DNA of 40,575 nt, taken from Streptomyces sp. SID4985 (lineage in GTDB: Bacteria > Actinomycetota > Actinomycetes > Streptomycetales > Streptomycetaceae). Made by a program: the position numbers and the translations under genes. Of this stretch, positions 1 to 8,150 are shown piece after piece. The notes beneath the pieces were generated by a model, which did not search any database, had not been told where the DNA came from, and saw nothing but the letters and a program-made list of their open reading frames with translations. The stretch spans positions 1 through 40,575 of the forward strand of contig NZ_WWIR01000230.1 in the NCBI RefSeq assembly GCF_009863025.1, in the 5' to 3' direction. How positions within the stretch are numbered: position 1 is the stretch's first letter; each line of letters opens with the position of its first letter.

Positions 1-257
1 TCGGCTCGGTCGGCTCGGTCGGCGACGCTTACGACAATGCCCTGATGGAGAGCACGATCGGCCTGTTCAAGACCGAGCTGATCAAGCCCCGACGGCCATG
101 GAAGACGCTGTCCGACGTCGAACTCGCCACCGCCGAGTACGTCGACTGGTACAACCACCGACGACTCCACGGTGAGATAGGCCACGTCCCACCCGTCGAA
201 TACGAGAACAACCACTACCGAGCAAGCACGAAACCTCAGGTCACAACCAACAATTGA
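1..257 (+). CDS. IS3-family transposase, C-terminal part (cut by window edge)
   Basis: The reading frame is open from base 3 and ends at TGA 255-257. It encodes the end of an rve/DDE integrase core. The motif YDNALMES carries the expected catalytic Glu, followed by a Lys/Glu-rich helix (GLFKTEL), then WYNHRRLHGEIG and PVEYE, the usual tail of IS3 OrfB proteins. Only about 84 residues lie in the window, so whether the upstream part is intact cannot be judged. The first 23 bases are a short in-frame repeat of tcggctcgg encoding GSVGSVG, normal in this family. No terminal inverted repeat was identified after the stop. Confidence 0.85.
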   Translation, partial: GSVGSVGDAYDNALMESTIGLFKTELIKPRRPWKTLSDVELATAEYVDWYNHRRLHGEIGHVPPVEYENNHYRASTKPQVTTNN

Positions 258-408
258 GATCTCTACCGAACCCGGAACGGTTCAACCTGCGGGCAGGCAC
301 TTGCAAGGGGCGGGCACATCGGCGCTTGACCTCAACCAAGCTTGACTTTCTAGGTTCCTTCCAGAGCCGCAGGAATCGACCAGCGGTGCCCTTTCAAGGA
401 GGTTCGCC

Positions 409-891
409 GTGACCGAGCACGCAACCCGCACGGAGATCCCCGACCGTTACCGCTACGCCGTGATCCCGCACATCATGGTCGACGACGCCGCAGCGGCGAT
501 CGACTTCTACCAGCGCGCGTTCGGCGCCGACGAGGACTTCAGGATCCACGCTCCAGGCGGCGGAATCCTGCACGCCGAGATCACCGTCGGACGGTCGACC
601 CTGATGCTGGGCGACGCCAGCGTGAGCGAGGCGGAGGGCGCCTCCTTCGCCGCGCCGACCTCACTCGGCGGAGGTACGACCGTCACGCTGCACGTCTTCG
701 TGCCGGACGTCGACACCCTGGCGGAACGCGCGGAAGCCGCCGGCGCTGAGATCATCCAGCCGCCGAAGGACATGTTCCATGGTGACCGCACCGTCATCCT
801 CAAAGACCCTTCCGGTCACATCTGGGTCTTTCTGACCCACATCGAAGACGTCTCGCAGGAGGAGCTCCTGCGCCGCCTGGCCGCCGGGTGA
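409..891 (+). CDS. VOC-superfamily (PhnB/glyoxalase-like) protein
   Basis: This 160-residue protein begins at GTG 409 behind a perfect Shine-Dalgarno AAGGAGG at 396-402. It has the beta-alpha-beta-beta-beta pattern of the vicinal oxygen chelate fold. The first half (PHIMVDDAAAAIDFYQRAFG) and the end (GDRTVILKDPSGHIWVFLTHIEDVS) match the PhnB-like group, in which DPSGHIW is typical. The product is probably a cytosolic homodimer. Members act as metalloenzymes or bind drugs, and the substrate cannot be told from sequence. It stands alone after the IS3 tail with its own ribosome site. Fold confidence is high, function unknown. Confidence 0.85.
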   Translation: MTEHATRTEIPDRYRYAVIPHIMVDDAAAAIDFYQRAFGADEDFRIHAPGGGILHAEITVGRSTLMLGDASVSEAEGASFAAPTSLGGGTTVTLHVFVPDVDTLAERAEAAGAEIIQPPKDMFHGDRTVILKDPSGHIWVFLTHIEDVSQEELLRRLAAG

Positions 892-1200
892 CCGGACGCT
901 GTGCGGGTGGTGATCCGGTCCGGATGCAGAGGGTCGTACCGGACGAACCGCCCAGTCATGGCTGGGCTGCTCTCTGCTGGCAGTGGCCGGTGCGGGATCG
1001 GCCCTGATCGCGTCGTCGCCAGCGAGAGGACCGGTTAAGCCAAGGGGTCGCACCGTGGACAGGCCGAGGCCAGGTGGTGAACAGGTGCTGGATCCAGTTG
1101 CAGGTCAGCGGGACCAGGCCGCCGGGGCCGGGACTCAACCTGGGGCCTTCTTCCGCAGGACAGGCTCCAGGGGGCCGGACGGCATGCGGGTCGGGGTCGG
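892..1200. other. Intergenic stretch without a recognisable gene
   Basis: These 309 bases separate the VOC gene from the convergent gene ending at 1201. Short open frames are present on both strands, but none has a ribosome site or a familiar protein pattern. No strong inverted repeat was found. Confidence 0.5.
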
Positions 1201-2013
1201 TTACTCGTCTTCGTCCACGTTGCTCAGCCTCGTGTGGGTCTCGTGGAAGTGGTTCCAGTCCATGACCAGACAGAAGCGCTGATGGGTTTCGAGGCGTTCC
1301 GCGTCGGCCGGCTCCTGTCCGCGCAGCACCCGGGCGTCGCCGGATGCCACGAGCGCTGCGACGGCGAGACGGAGGTCTTCGGCGTCTTGGCCGGTGGCGG
1401 CTGCCAGGCGGTCCAGGGAGGTGAGAATCTCCCGCGGTTCACCCAATTGGTCGACCAGGTGGTTGACGAGCTGGGTGACGAGCGGTTCGGTGCGCATGCT
1501 CCACCGCATCCGGTCGAGCCGCCGGGTCAGTCCTGCGTCCAAGGGCAACAGGTCGCCGGGGAGCGGCAGTACGGCGGGCATCGACCACCGGGTGCCCTCC
1601 GGTGTCTCCTCACGGCTGGCCAGGCCCCATGCCAGGTAGAGCTCGGACAGGTCGCGCACGGTCGCGGGCACCGGGTATCCGGCGGCCGTGAGCAGGGCAC
1701 CGAAGTCCTTCCAGCGGCTCGCCTCGCTCGCCTCGCGGCCTTCGGGCGCCTCCTCCTCGTCCCACTCCTCGTCGGGCCACGAGAACGTGAGCGCGCCGTC
1801 GAGACCACCGCCGAACATGCGCCAGTGGCCGTCGAACATCTCGCGCAGGAGATCGTCCAGGGAGCCGGCGAAGCCGGGCTGGCTCGCGGTCCCGATCAGC
1901 ATCATCAGGGGAAACCCCTGGCGCGGCAGGACATGCTCCCAGCCCGAAGCCCACCAGTCGTTGTGCACCACCAGGTCCCGGCGTGGTCCGGGCGCGGTCG
2001 GGTTCTCAGTCAT
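1201..2013 (-). CDS. Conserved Streptomyces hypothetical protein (DUF6042-like)
   Basis: The 270-residue protein opens with MTENPTAPGPRRDLVVHNDW and continues with WASGWEHVLPRQGFPLMMLIGTASQPGF. It has an acidic stretch (DEEWDEEEAPEGREA) near residue 85 and an acidic C-terminal tail (NVDEDE). There is no signal peptide or membrane helix. From memory the opening resembles the actinobacterial family of unknown function DUF6042; that is a recollection, not a search result. The C-terminal third (LTSLDRLAAATGQDAEDLRLAVAALVASGDARVLRGQE) looks helical and possibly winged-helix-like. No enzymatic motif is visible. It is convergent with the VOC gene and has no operon partner. Confidence 0.7.
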   Translation of the reverse strand: MTENPTAPGPRRDLVVHNDWWASGWEHVLPRQGFPLMMLIGTASQPGFAGSLDDLLREMFDGHWRMFGGGLDGALTFSWPDEEWDEEEAPEGREASEASRWKDFGALLTAAGYPVPATVRDLSELYLAWGLASREETPEGTRWSMPAVLPLPGDLLPLDAGLTRRLDRMRWSMRTEPLVTQLVNHLVDQLGEPREILTSLDRLAAATGQDAEDLRLAVAALVASGDARVLRGQEPADAERLETHQRFCLVMDWNHFHETHTRLSNVDEDE

Positions 2014-2228
2014 CCCCAGCTCTTCGTCGAAGGGCAGCCGAACGAGCGCAGCCTACGCGCTGTGGCACCCGCGGCGTGCTCACTCCGCGTCCGACGAAGG
2101 CCCGATGACGGCGCCCGTCGCGCAGTCCCGCGCGCGGAACACCGACGCCTGTTCGGCACCGACACCGTCTCCCCACTCCCCCGGCGTGACCGACACCGAG
2201 CCGGTCCCCTCATCACCGGGAGCCCGTC

Positions 2229-2300
2229 TCAGCGAGCAGTCCAGCCTCCGTTGACGACGATGCCATTGCCGGTGCCGGTCATGGCAGCCGCGTGCACAGC
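2229..2300 (-). pseudogene. C-terminal remnant of a short-chain dehydrogenase
   Basis: Reading the minus strand toward TGA at 2229-2231 gives AAAMTGTGNGIVVNGGWTAR followed by the stop. This is the characteristic end of classical SDR oxidoreductases, where MTG(Q/T)xxxVDGGWTA forms the last strand and cap. Upstream of about 2300 the frame no longer resembles an SDR, so only the last 20 or so codons survive. The rest of the 2014-2388 gap contains nothing else I can identify. The match is short, but its position immediately before a stop codon makes chance unlikely. Confidence 0.55.
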
Positions 2301-2388
2301 GCACGGCAAGGCCACGCCCCGGCGCCCCCAGCTCCACGAGGCACTCAAAAGCCGGCGGCGCCTGAACTCATCCCGGCAGGAGCTCGTG

Positions 2389-3297
2389 CTACGTCACGAC
2401 CGGGGGCAGCGGTTCACGGGCCTCGTGCCATGCAGGAGGGAGGGCGGCGACGCCGGTGCGGGCGGCGATGACGCCGCCCGCGATGGCGCACGTGGTGTCG
2501 ATGTCGCCGCGCCCGGCGACCGTGACCCACAGGCCCTCGTGCAGGTCGTCGAGGTGCCCTGCCGCGCACCACAGGGCGTACGGGACGGTGTCGGGACCTG
2601 ACATCCGGTAGCCGGAGCCCAGCACCTCCGCGGCGTGCCGGACCGAGGTGCGCTCCGGCATCCGGGCCGCGATCCGCACTCCTGACCGGACGTCGCTGTC
2701 GGGGAGCCGTTCGGCGACTGCCTGAAGGAAGTCCGATCTGACCGGGGTGGGCCCGCCCCGGCTGCTGGTCGCCAGCGCCGCGGCCACAGCGACCGCCACC
2801 GCACCGGTGACCGCCTCCGGGTGGTGGTGCGAGACCGCACCCTGGCGGGCGGCCTGCTCGGCGACCACATCGAGGTCGGCGCCGTGCCAGGCACCGAGCG
2901 GGGCGGCGCGCATGGCCGCGCCGTTGCCCCAGGAGCCCTGGCCGCCGAACTGTCCGACGACCACCTCCCGCCAGGGCTCGCCCGCGTCGATCCGGCGCAG
3001 CACGTCATGCATCGAGGCTCCATAGCCGCGGTACGTGTCCTCTGCGTAGGCCGCCGCGAGGCGCCGGGCCAGGCGGTCCTGGTCGACGATGCCCCCGCCC
3101 TCGACAAGCTCCCGGACGAGAACCAGCGCTTGAGCGGTGTCGTCACTCCATCGCCACAGCGGTTCCGGGGGCAGCGTCCGCGCCTCCAGGGCTGCCGTAC
3201 CGTGCCTGCGCAGGATGCCGAACCAGCGGTCGCCGAAGGCGTCGCCGAACGCGAGGCCGTGCAGCGAATCCAGCACAGCGGCAGGCACGTTGATCAT
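2389..3297 (-). CDS. ADP-ribosylglycohydrolase (DraG/ARH-type) family protein
   Basis: The frame is open further upstream, but homologous sequence starts at ATG 3297 (MINVPAAVLDSLHGLAFGDA), giving 302 residues. The GLAFGDAFGDRWF opening is typical of the family. Two metal-binding clusters are visible: SDDT at residues 51-54 (WRWSDDTAQALVL) and GDIDTTCAIAGGVIAA near residues 264-279. Together they hold the two Mg2+ ions that remove ADP-ribose from proteins or DNA. It is expected to be cytosolic. No ADP-ribosyltransferase partner lies in the window, so its substrate is open. An IS5 remnant lies just upstream on the other strand. Confidence 0.88.
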   Translation of the reverse strand: MINVPAAVLDSLHGLAFGDAFGDRWFGILRRHGTAALEARTLPPEPLWRWSDDTAQALVLVRELVEGGGIVDQDRLARRLAAAYAEDTYRGYGASMHDVLRRIDAGEPWREVVVGQFGGQGSWGNGAAMRAAPLGAWHGADLDVVAEQAARQGAVSHHHPEAVTGAVAVAVAAALATSSRGGPTPVRSDFLQAVAERLPDSDVRSGVRIAARMPERTSVRHAAEVLGSGYRMSGPDTVPYALWCAAGHLDDLHEGLWVTVAGRGDIDTTCAIAGGVIAARTGVAALPPAWHEAREPLPPVVT

Positions 3298-3388
3298 CTG
3301 TGCAGTATTGCAGCGCGATGCGATCCCGCACTCCGCTTTTGGAGCCGCCCGGCTTCTGACCCGGACATGAGGCTGGGCGGCTCGGTCT

Positions 3389-3555
3389 GTGACCTCGAAG
3401 CCACTGATCGCCCGCCGCGGCGGCGAACACGGCTCCGGCCTGAGCACCCAACGCCGGTTCGTGGAGAGCGCGTTCGCCCACCTGCACTGGTTCCGCCGCC
3501 TGCGGAGCCATTGGGGGTGCGCAACGACATCCACCATCGGCGTGCGGATGAGCTG
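3389..3555 (+). pseudogene. IS5-family transposase remnant (C-terminal piece, frameshifted)
   Basis: From GTG 3389 the frame reads KPLIARRGGEHGSGL, then RRFVESAFAHLHWFRRLRS. This matches the end of IS5/IS427-type transposases, including the intact copy at the right end of this window (IAERGVQHGSGL, WVVERTIAWLHGFRRLR). The Glu in FVES is the third DDE residue. After SHWG near 3515 homology moves to another frame (GVRNDIHHRRADELR, compare RRDDIHEAFL), so the gene is broken. Only about 55 codons remain. It lies between the ADP-ribosylglycohydrolase and the methyltransferase. Confidence 0.75.
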
Positions 3556-3759
3556 CGCCCCCCGTTGCCCGGGTTCGTCTTGAGTTCGTGCCCTCGCCGG
3601 CCTTGGGCCGTTCGGTAGATGCGCGGCGCGCCTCGGTTGTGTGGGTGGGTGCCGGTGGAGGATCAGTGCGGCGCGCGGCGTGCTGCCTTGCGCCGTCTTG
3701 GACTGCCCTGGCGTGTGGAGAGGTTCGGTCATGAGAGCGCTCGGCGTGATGGTGTTCGT

Positions 3760-3841
3760 CTTCGGGCGCTACGGCGTCCCGCGGGGAGCGGCGGCGTGAT
3801 CGCCGGACCGGGTGGGGCAGGGGACTTCGGGCGCTACGGCG
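3760..3841 (+). repeat. 17-bp direct repeat around the methyltransferase start
   Basis: The sequence cttcgggcgctacggcg occurs at 3760-3776 and again at 3825-3841, 65 bp apart. The second copy encodes FGRYGE near the start of the methyltransferase. The first encodes FGRYGV in a different, short frame. It is probably the trace of a small local duplication. Confidence 0.5.
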
Positions 3842-4620
3842 AGGTGGTCTTCCGGCCCGAGGCGTCGGGCGAAGGCGAACGTATCGACTACGGCGCCCTG
3901 GCATACGACGAGTTCACCTTGGCGCGGCTGCGGACGCTGGGCGTGGGGCCCGGTTGGCGCTGTCTGGACGTGGGGGCTGGTACGGGGACCGTTTCCCGTC
4001 GGCTGCTGGAGGAGGTAGGGGTGGCGAGCGTGCTCGCTGTCGACCGGGATGTGCGTTTCCTCGGCGAGCGGGGTGTGCCGGGGCTTGAGGTGCTGGAGGC
4101 CGACATCACCGATCCGGATTTCGATCCGGGGCGCTTCCGGCTGGTGCATGCGCGCTTCGTGCTGATGCATCTGCCCGAGCATGAGCGCTTGATCGCGAAA
4201 TTGGCCGAACTCGTAGGACCTGGTGGGGTGTTGATGCTCGGCGATGCGGTGGATCTGACGAGCGACCGTGCGCCGGTGACGCCGTACACCGTGGCGATGC
4301 GGGCGATGTGGCAGGGGTTGGGGGCCGCCATCGGTACCGATGTGTCCTGGGTGCCGTCATACCCGGAGTTGCTGCGCGGGGCGGGTCTGGCCTCCGTCGC
4401 CGCCGAGATCCATGTCCCGCCGCTGCTGCCCGGAAGCCCCATCAGCCGCTTCTGGGCTGATACTTGGAAACGCAGCAGACAGGCGATGCTCGCCACCGGG
4501 CAGATCGACGATGCCGGAGTGGGCGCGGCGCTGCGGTACCTGGACTGCGACGACTGTGCCGCGCTGTCGGGCGGGCTGCTCACCGCCTGGGGATGGAAGT
4601 CCGGGGGCGTCGCGCGCTGA
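3796..4620 (+). CDS. Class I SAM-dependent methyltransferase
   Basis: GTG 3796 gives 274 residues. The frame is open back to 3619, but the upstream part is low-complexity and does not resemble the family. Motif I is CLDVGAGTGTVSRR, the acidic loop is VLAVDRDVRFL, and the later strands are LEVLEADITDP and LVHARFVLMHLPEHERLIAKLAELVGPGGVLMLGD, as in small-molecule or UbiE-type methyltransferases. The C-terminal half (PSYPELLRGAGL, then IHVPPLLPGSPISRFW) is the usual substrate lid. The substrate is not inferable. A small out-of-frame ORF (3731-3799) ends at the GTG start. Proposed start 0.6; family very likely. Confidence 0.85.
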   Translation: MIAGPGGAGDFGRYGEVVFRPEASGEGERIDYGALAYDEFTLARLRTLGVGPGWRCLDVGAGTGTVSRRLLEEVGVASVLAVDRDVRFLGERGVPGLEVLEADITDPDFDPGRFRLVHARFVLMHLPEHERLIAKLAELVGPGGVLMLGDAVDLTSDRAPVTPYTVAMRAMWQGLGAAIGTDVSWVPSYPELLRGAGLASVAAEIHVPPLLPGSPISRFWADTWKRSRQAMLATGQIDDAGVGAALRYLDCDDCAALSGGLLTAWGWKSGGVAR

Positions 4621-4696
4621 CGCGTGACGGGGGTTTCCGGCTGGTGGGGCGTTCGGTTCCTCTTGGCGTGTCAGGCGGCGAAGCCGATATCGGCGA

Positions 4697-5043
4697 TTCG
4701 TGGTGGCCCGGCTGCGGGCTGAGGTGGTCCATGACCTCGGGGAGCGTGCGCAGTCGAATACGGGGTCCGATGGGGCAGCCGCGATCGGTGAGCAGGGGCC
4801 GTACTTCACCGGTCACCGTGTGACGTTGCAAACGGTCGACACCGCCCTAGCAAGCTGGCAGCCCACGGGCAACACCATGCCGGAGGTGCGCGAGGGTGGC
4901 CAACAGCCTTTCGATCGGCGAGGTCTGCTCAGCACGGCGCCTCGCGACCGGTCAGTCCCAGAGCCGATCTGGTCCGGGTCGTCCAGCGGGACATGCAGGG
5001 CGGCCAGCTTGGCGACGGTGAAGTATCGGACGGTCTCCACCAC
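4697..5043 (-). pseudogene. Degraded IS5-group (DDE_Tnp_4 type) transposase, N-terminal part
   Basis: A strong ribosome site (AGGAGG, 5051-5056, minus strand) precedes GTG 5043, which reads VVETVRYFTVAKLAALHVPLDDPD. Around 4920 the homologous reading moves to another frame: SPIERLLATLAHLRHGVARG, then a TAG stop at 4847-4849, then GGVDRLQRHTVTGEVRPLL and IRLRTLPEVMDHL. This is the helix-turn-helix N-terminal domain of Streptomyces DDE_Tnp_4 transposases (typical LLATLAHLRHGV, FGVDRST, VGEVRPLLA, RLRTLAEV). At least one frameshift plus one stop, and loss of the catalytic half, mark it as dead. It is unrelated to the IS5 remnant at 3389 and to the element at the right end. Confidence 0.65.
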
Positions 5044-6047
5044 GGTCACTCCTCCTGCGGGGCGCCAGGAACCGGCTTCTTCGGCGCCGGGGCCCTCCGC
5101 CGCACGAGGGCTGACAGGTCACCTTGCGGCCCTGGATTCGCGAGTCGCCTTTCCGATCGGCCACCTCCCGCTCCGCAGCCAGGCCAACCGCTGCCAACGG
5201 AGTGCCGCGCTTCGGCGGGCGGGGCCAGGTGGGCAATATCGGGGTCGCTGTGGCCTTGAGTGCGGCGGTCGTCGCACAGGGGGACTCACCGCTGGTCAGG
5301 TGCAGGTTCCGGTCCGCTCCGGAGCGCCCTGAACTCCTCGCCGCCAGCCTGCCCGGATGAACGGCCCTGACCGCCACCCGCCCGAACCCAGCCGCCCAGG
5401 CTCCGGAACGGGCCGATGGGCCCGGATCACCGGGTCGCGCACGCTGCACACGCGTGGAGAGCCAAGTCCCCAGGCCGAGAAGACCCGACCGTATCGGCCG
5501 GAACCGCAACTCTGTCACGCACCCACCGACCGGGCCGCCCGGCTCCACCACGGGGGCGTAGGCATGAAATGACGGAACGCGAGGCCGGGAGCTTGCGCAG
5601 CGGGGCGGGGAACTCCGTGAAACACGAAGTCCGATGCTGTCCCCGGGACGGGCACAGTCCGGGTACCCAGGTAGATCGCCAAGGGGGAACGGTCCAGAGC
5701 CGTCGAGCCCTGCCGGGCGATGACCTCGGCGTGGTGGCATCGCCGAGGTTGAACAGTGAGGTGGGCGCGGGGCAGTACCGGGTGCGGGTCCACGGGTGTG
5801 CGGTCACGTCCCGGCCGGTCGACGGCGTCGGCTGCCGCCAGGCCGCCACCGCGTCGTCCGCCGTCACCGAGGCCGGTGCACTCAACCGTGAGGTGGCAGA
5901 ACACAGACGGCAAGCTGCACCAGCGGCACCCGCTTCGCCGCCTGCAAAGCGGACGCACAGCTCAACATTCCAAGGGCCCATGACCAGGAGCCCATGGCCC
6001 CGGACCGCCGACCCGGCGAACCCGCGCCGCCCGAGCACAAGCAGCAA
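5044..6047. other. About 1 kb with no identifiable gene
   Basis: Long open frames exist on both strands here, as expected at such GC content, but their translations are Pro/Arg/Ala-rich. They carry no recognisable domain, ribosome site or homologous-looking motif. The stretch follows a dead transposase and probably holds further decayed sequence. It ends at the terminator of the SLT-domain gene. Confidence 0.5.
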
Positions 6048-6101
6048 CGCAGTGGCAGTGGCCCCCCGACCGTGCCTGGTCGGGGGGCCACTGCCACTGC
6101 G
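6048..6101. terminator. Strong stem-loop terminator, perfect 24-bp stem
   Basis: The left arm 6048-6071 (starting cgcagtggcagtggcccc) and right arm 6078-6101 are exact reverse complements, with a 6-nt loop gtgcct. It lies 20 bp past the stop codon of the leftward SLT gene. There is no clear U-tract, which is common for Streptomyces terminators. It could also stop rightward transcription. Confidence 0.85.
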
Positions 6102-6121
6102 TGCGGGTGCGAGGGTTCCGC

Positions 6122-6634
6122 TCAGTAGGCGGAGTTGACGTTGTCGATCGAGCCGTAGCGGTGGGCGGCGTAGTTGGCGGCCGCGGTGATGTTCGCCACC
6201 GGGTCGGTCACGCTGTGGGCGGTGCCGGCGACGTGGTAGGTGTTGAACGTGGGGTCGATCACCTGCAGCAGCCCCTTGGAGGGAATGCCCTTCTGCGCGT
6301 TGACGTCCCAGTTGTTCTGCGCGTTGGGGTTGCCGCCGGACTCGCGCATGATGTTGCGCTTCAGACCGTCGTAGCTGCCCGGGATGCCCTTGGCCTTCAT
6401 GATGGCCAGCGACTGCTTGATCCAGCCGTCCAGACTCCCCGACGCACCGGTCGCGGTCTGGGGGGCACGGTGGGAAACGGCGTGAACGGTGTGGGCGGCC
6501 TGGGGCATCTCGGCGGCGGAGGCGGACGACGGCACCAGCGCCACCGCACCGGCCGCGACACCCGCGGTGGCAAGACCGGACAGAACGAGGTTACGCAGGC
6601 GGGCAGAACGGCGGGCAGCAAAAATCGCGGTCAA
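6122..6634 (-). CDS. Secreted lytic transglycosylase (SLT) domain protein
   Basis: TTG 6634 is chosen because it has a ribosome site (GGAGAG) at the right distance and begins an N-terminus with a basic region, hydrophobic core and SASA cleavage site (about residues 1-40). The longer frame upstream is leader sequence. The protein is 170 residues. The SLT/lysozyme-like domain covers residues 66-170: LKRNIMRESGGNPNAQN holds the catalytic Glu98, and GIPSKGLLQVIDPTFNTY and VANITAAANYAAHRYGS are the usual following motifs. It should cleave peptidoglycan glycan strands outside the cell, perhaps during growth, germination or sporulation. It is a single gene with its own terminator. Confidence 0.85.
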   Translation of the reverse strand: MTAIFAARRSARLRNLVLSGLATAGVAAGAVALVPSSASAAEMPQAAHTVHAVSHRAPQTATGASGSLDGWIKQSLAIMKAKGIPGSYDGLKRNIMRESGGNPNAQNNWDVNAQKGIPSKGLLQVIDPTFNTYHVAGTAHSVTDPVANITAAANYAAHRYGSIDNVNSAY

Positions 6635-6732
6635 GGGTCTCTCCAGAAGACGTCGTTGAGGCACCGGCCGGGAAACGGCCATGAACCTGTGGGCGTCGGG
6701 GCGAGGCCCCGCGGCCGCCGGACAGACAAGAA

Positions 6733-6768
6733 ACAGGCCCACCCGGGAAATCACCCGGTCCGGCCTGT
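6733..6768 (-). promoter_or_regulatory. Leader stem-loop upstream of the SLT gene
   Basis: The arms acaggcc (6733-6739) and ggcctgt (6762-6768) enclose an inner stem cccgg/ccggg around a 6-nt loop. This hairpin lies about 100 nt before the TTG start, within the long leader of the SLT gene. It may regulate the leader or simply be a structured UTR. The motifs of the c-di-AMP (ydaO) riboswitch, known ahead of some Streptomyces cell-wall hydrolase genes, were looked for and not found. Confidence 0.35.
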
Positions 6769-6799
6769 CGCTCCGGCAACGAGAAACATGATTAAACCT

Positions 6800-7165
6800 G
6801 GACAAACGGTCGCGCAAGCATGTGACCTACTACCTCAACACGGAGAAATGTCCGAAATGTGCCGATCTGGCGGCTGCGGTGCCGGTCAGGACGCAGGCCC
6901 GTCTACGATCCGCCCTAGGACGTGACCTACCCCCTATGACCACCATCACCGCCACACCCTCAGTCCCAGCGCCTCGACACCGTCCTGGAGCCTCACAACA
7001 CCAGCCTGAGCATCCGGCGGAACGGTCATGGGTGGGCCTCGCGTGGTCCTCGGCATGGCCAGGCCCGGTGATGATGTGCGGCCGGTCCGGGAACCCCCTT
7101 TCACCTGCATGTTTCCCGACCAGAACCCCGAAGGGTGCCCCTACGCCTTCGGCCAAGCTGGTCGT
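6800..7165. other. Divergent intergenic region, no gene recognised
   Basis: This space separates the leftward SLT gene and its leader from the rightward gene at 7166. The nonamer gtgacctac occurs twice, near 6823 and near 6924. A frame continues upstream of 7166 without protein-like composition. I see no further feature. Confidence 0.4.
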
Positions 7166-7630
7166 ATGTGGGTTCGGGGCGTCTGGAACGATGCGTCCGT
7201 GCGTGCTGATGATCAGGTTGGCGACGGTGTCCCCGCGGAGCTCGTGGTGTTCCTGCGGAGTGCGGTCGACGGCCGCCCGGTAAAGATCGCTCCTTCCGTC
7301 TGCGAGGGGTGCGGCGGGCGTGTGTTCTTCGTGCTGGTCAACGCGTCCGGCGTGGAACGGGAGTGCTCGGGCTGCGACAGCCGTGCGTTCATCGCGGACA
7401 GCGGGCAGTACTGGAACGAGGAGTCCTGGGAGGACGACGAGCCCGGCGCGGCCGGCTGCCCGTGCGGGAGCGAGGAGTTCGAGGCTGCGGTCGCGTTCTC
7501 GCTCGGCACGGACGGAGCGGTCCGCTGGGTGACCGTTGGCCTGCGGTGCATCCAGGATGGGTTCTGCGGGGTCTATGCCGACTGGAAGATCGATTACGGC
7601 CCCACGGATCACCTCTTGACCATGGTCTAG
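7166..7630 (+). CDS. Conserved hypothetical protein with zinc-ribbon-like cysteines
   Basis: ATG 7166 gives 154 residues starting MWVRGVWNDASV. The open frame reaches back to 7028, but the upstream part lacks family character. Two CxxC pairs (CEGCGG and CSGCDS, about residues 43 and 66) could chelate zinc, and a third Cys pair lies in CPCGSEEFEAAV. The C-terminal half (WVTVGLRCIQDGFCGVYADWKIDYGPTDHL) is a well-conserved Streptomyces block as I recall it, with no assigned function. The protein is acidic, without signal peptide or membrane helix. The gene stands alone between the SLT gene and the tap region. Confidence 0.7.
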   Translation: MWVRGVWNDASVRADDQVGDGVPAELVVFLRSAVDGRPVKIAPSVCEGCGGRVFFVLVNASGVERECSGCDSRAFIADSGQYWNEESWEDDEPGAAGCPCGSEEFEAAVAFSLGTDGAVRWVTVGLRCIQDGFCGVYADWKIDYGPTDHLLTMV

Positions 7631-7806
7631 GTCTGCGGAGCGACGGTCCGGGCGGGCTGCGGTTACAGAGTGCTTTCCCCTTCACCGACCTCAGCGGCGA
7701 ACCCGACCCCGAGGCCACCACCACTTTGACGTGATCACCAGCATGCCCGGCCTCGAGATCGTCCTCTACGGACCCGGCCCCCCACCCAGCCATGAAGCCG
7801 CCGGGT

Positions 7807-7965
7807 TCACACTGTGGCGAGAACCGCCTGGATGAAGGCAGTTGGGGGCACATAGTCGTGTGCCTCGACATAGTGAGCGATCAGTTCAGGGGCGGCGTAG
7901 GCGACATCTCCGCCCCTCACCCATATCTCGGCACTCCCCCTGCGGGTGAGCTCGGTGTGTGCGAC
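7807..7965 (-). pseudogene. C-terminal stub of a conserved actinobacterial protein
   Basis: A 52-codon frame ends at TGA 7807-7809 and reads SAEIWVRGGDVAYAAPELIA, then HYVEAHDYVPPTAFIQAVLA. The pattern YAAPxLIxHYVxAHxYxPPxxFxxAV is a common ending of small Streptomyces proteins of unknown function. The frame has no ATG; upstream it runs into TGA at 7966-7968, and the only candidate start is GTG 7920. I read it as the truncated end of a lost gene rather than a functional ORF. The remaining 7631-8070 sequence shows nothing else. Confidence 0.5.
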
Positions 7966-8070
7966 TCATGCGGCCCAGCACCGCAGCCAGCCCGGAGGGA
8001 GCAACGCCCCGCTCGTAAGGCTTGCCGCGCTTCGGGCTCGACCACCGCCCCCCCTATAGCCCACCCGTCC

Positions 8071-8115
8071 GCTCTACGTACGCCCTCCGTACGGCAAATG
8101 AACGCCATCCGTACG
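8071..8115 (+). promoter_or_regulatory. Three 12-bp repeats phased at 11-bp steps before tap
   Basis: Copies lie at 8071-8082 (gctctacgtacg), 8082-8093 (gccctccgtacg) and 8104-8115 (gccatccgtacg). Each ends in the palindrome CGTACG. The palindromes are 11 and 22 bp apart, so all three face the same side of the helix. The last copy ends 35 bp before the tap start codon, in the expected promoter zone. A protein-binding site for tap-tpg control is the simplest reading, but which protein binds is unknown. Confidence 0.55.
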
Positions 8116-8150
8116 ACTGTTGAGATAGGTTGGGACTCCGGAGGTGTCCC

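Noticed and set aside
5416..6138. Open frames on both strands between 5.0 and 6.1 kb as genes
   Set aside because: No domain, ribosome site or protein-like pattern; they fit chance open frames in GC-rich DNA.
6635..6800. c-di-AMP (ydaO) riboswitch before the SLT gene
   Set aside because: The conserved riboswitch blocks are absent; only a simple hairpin is present.
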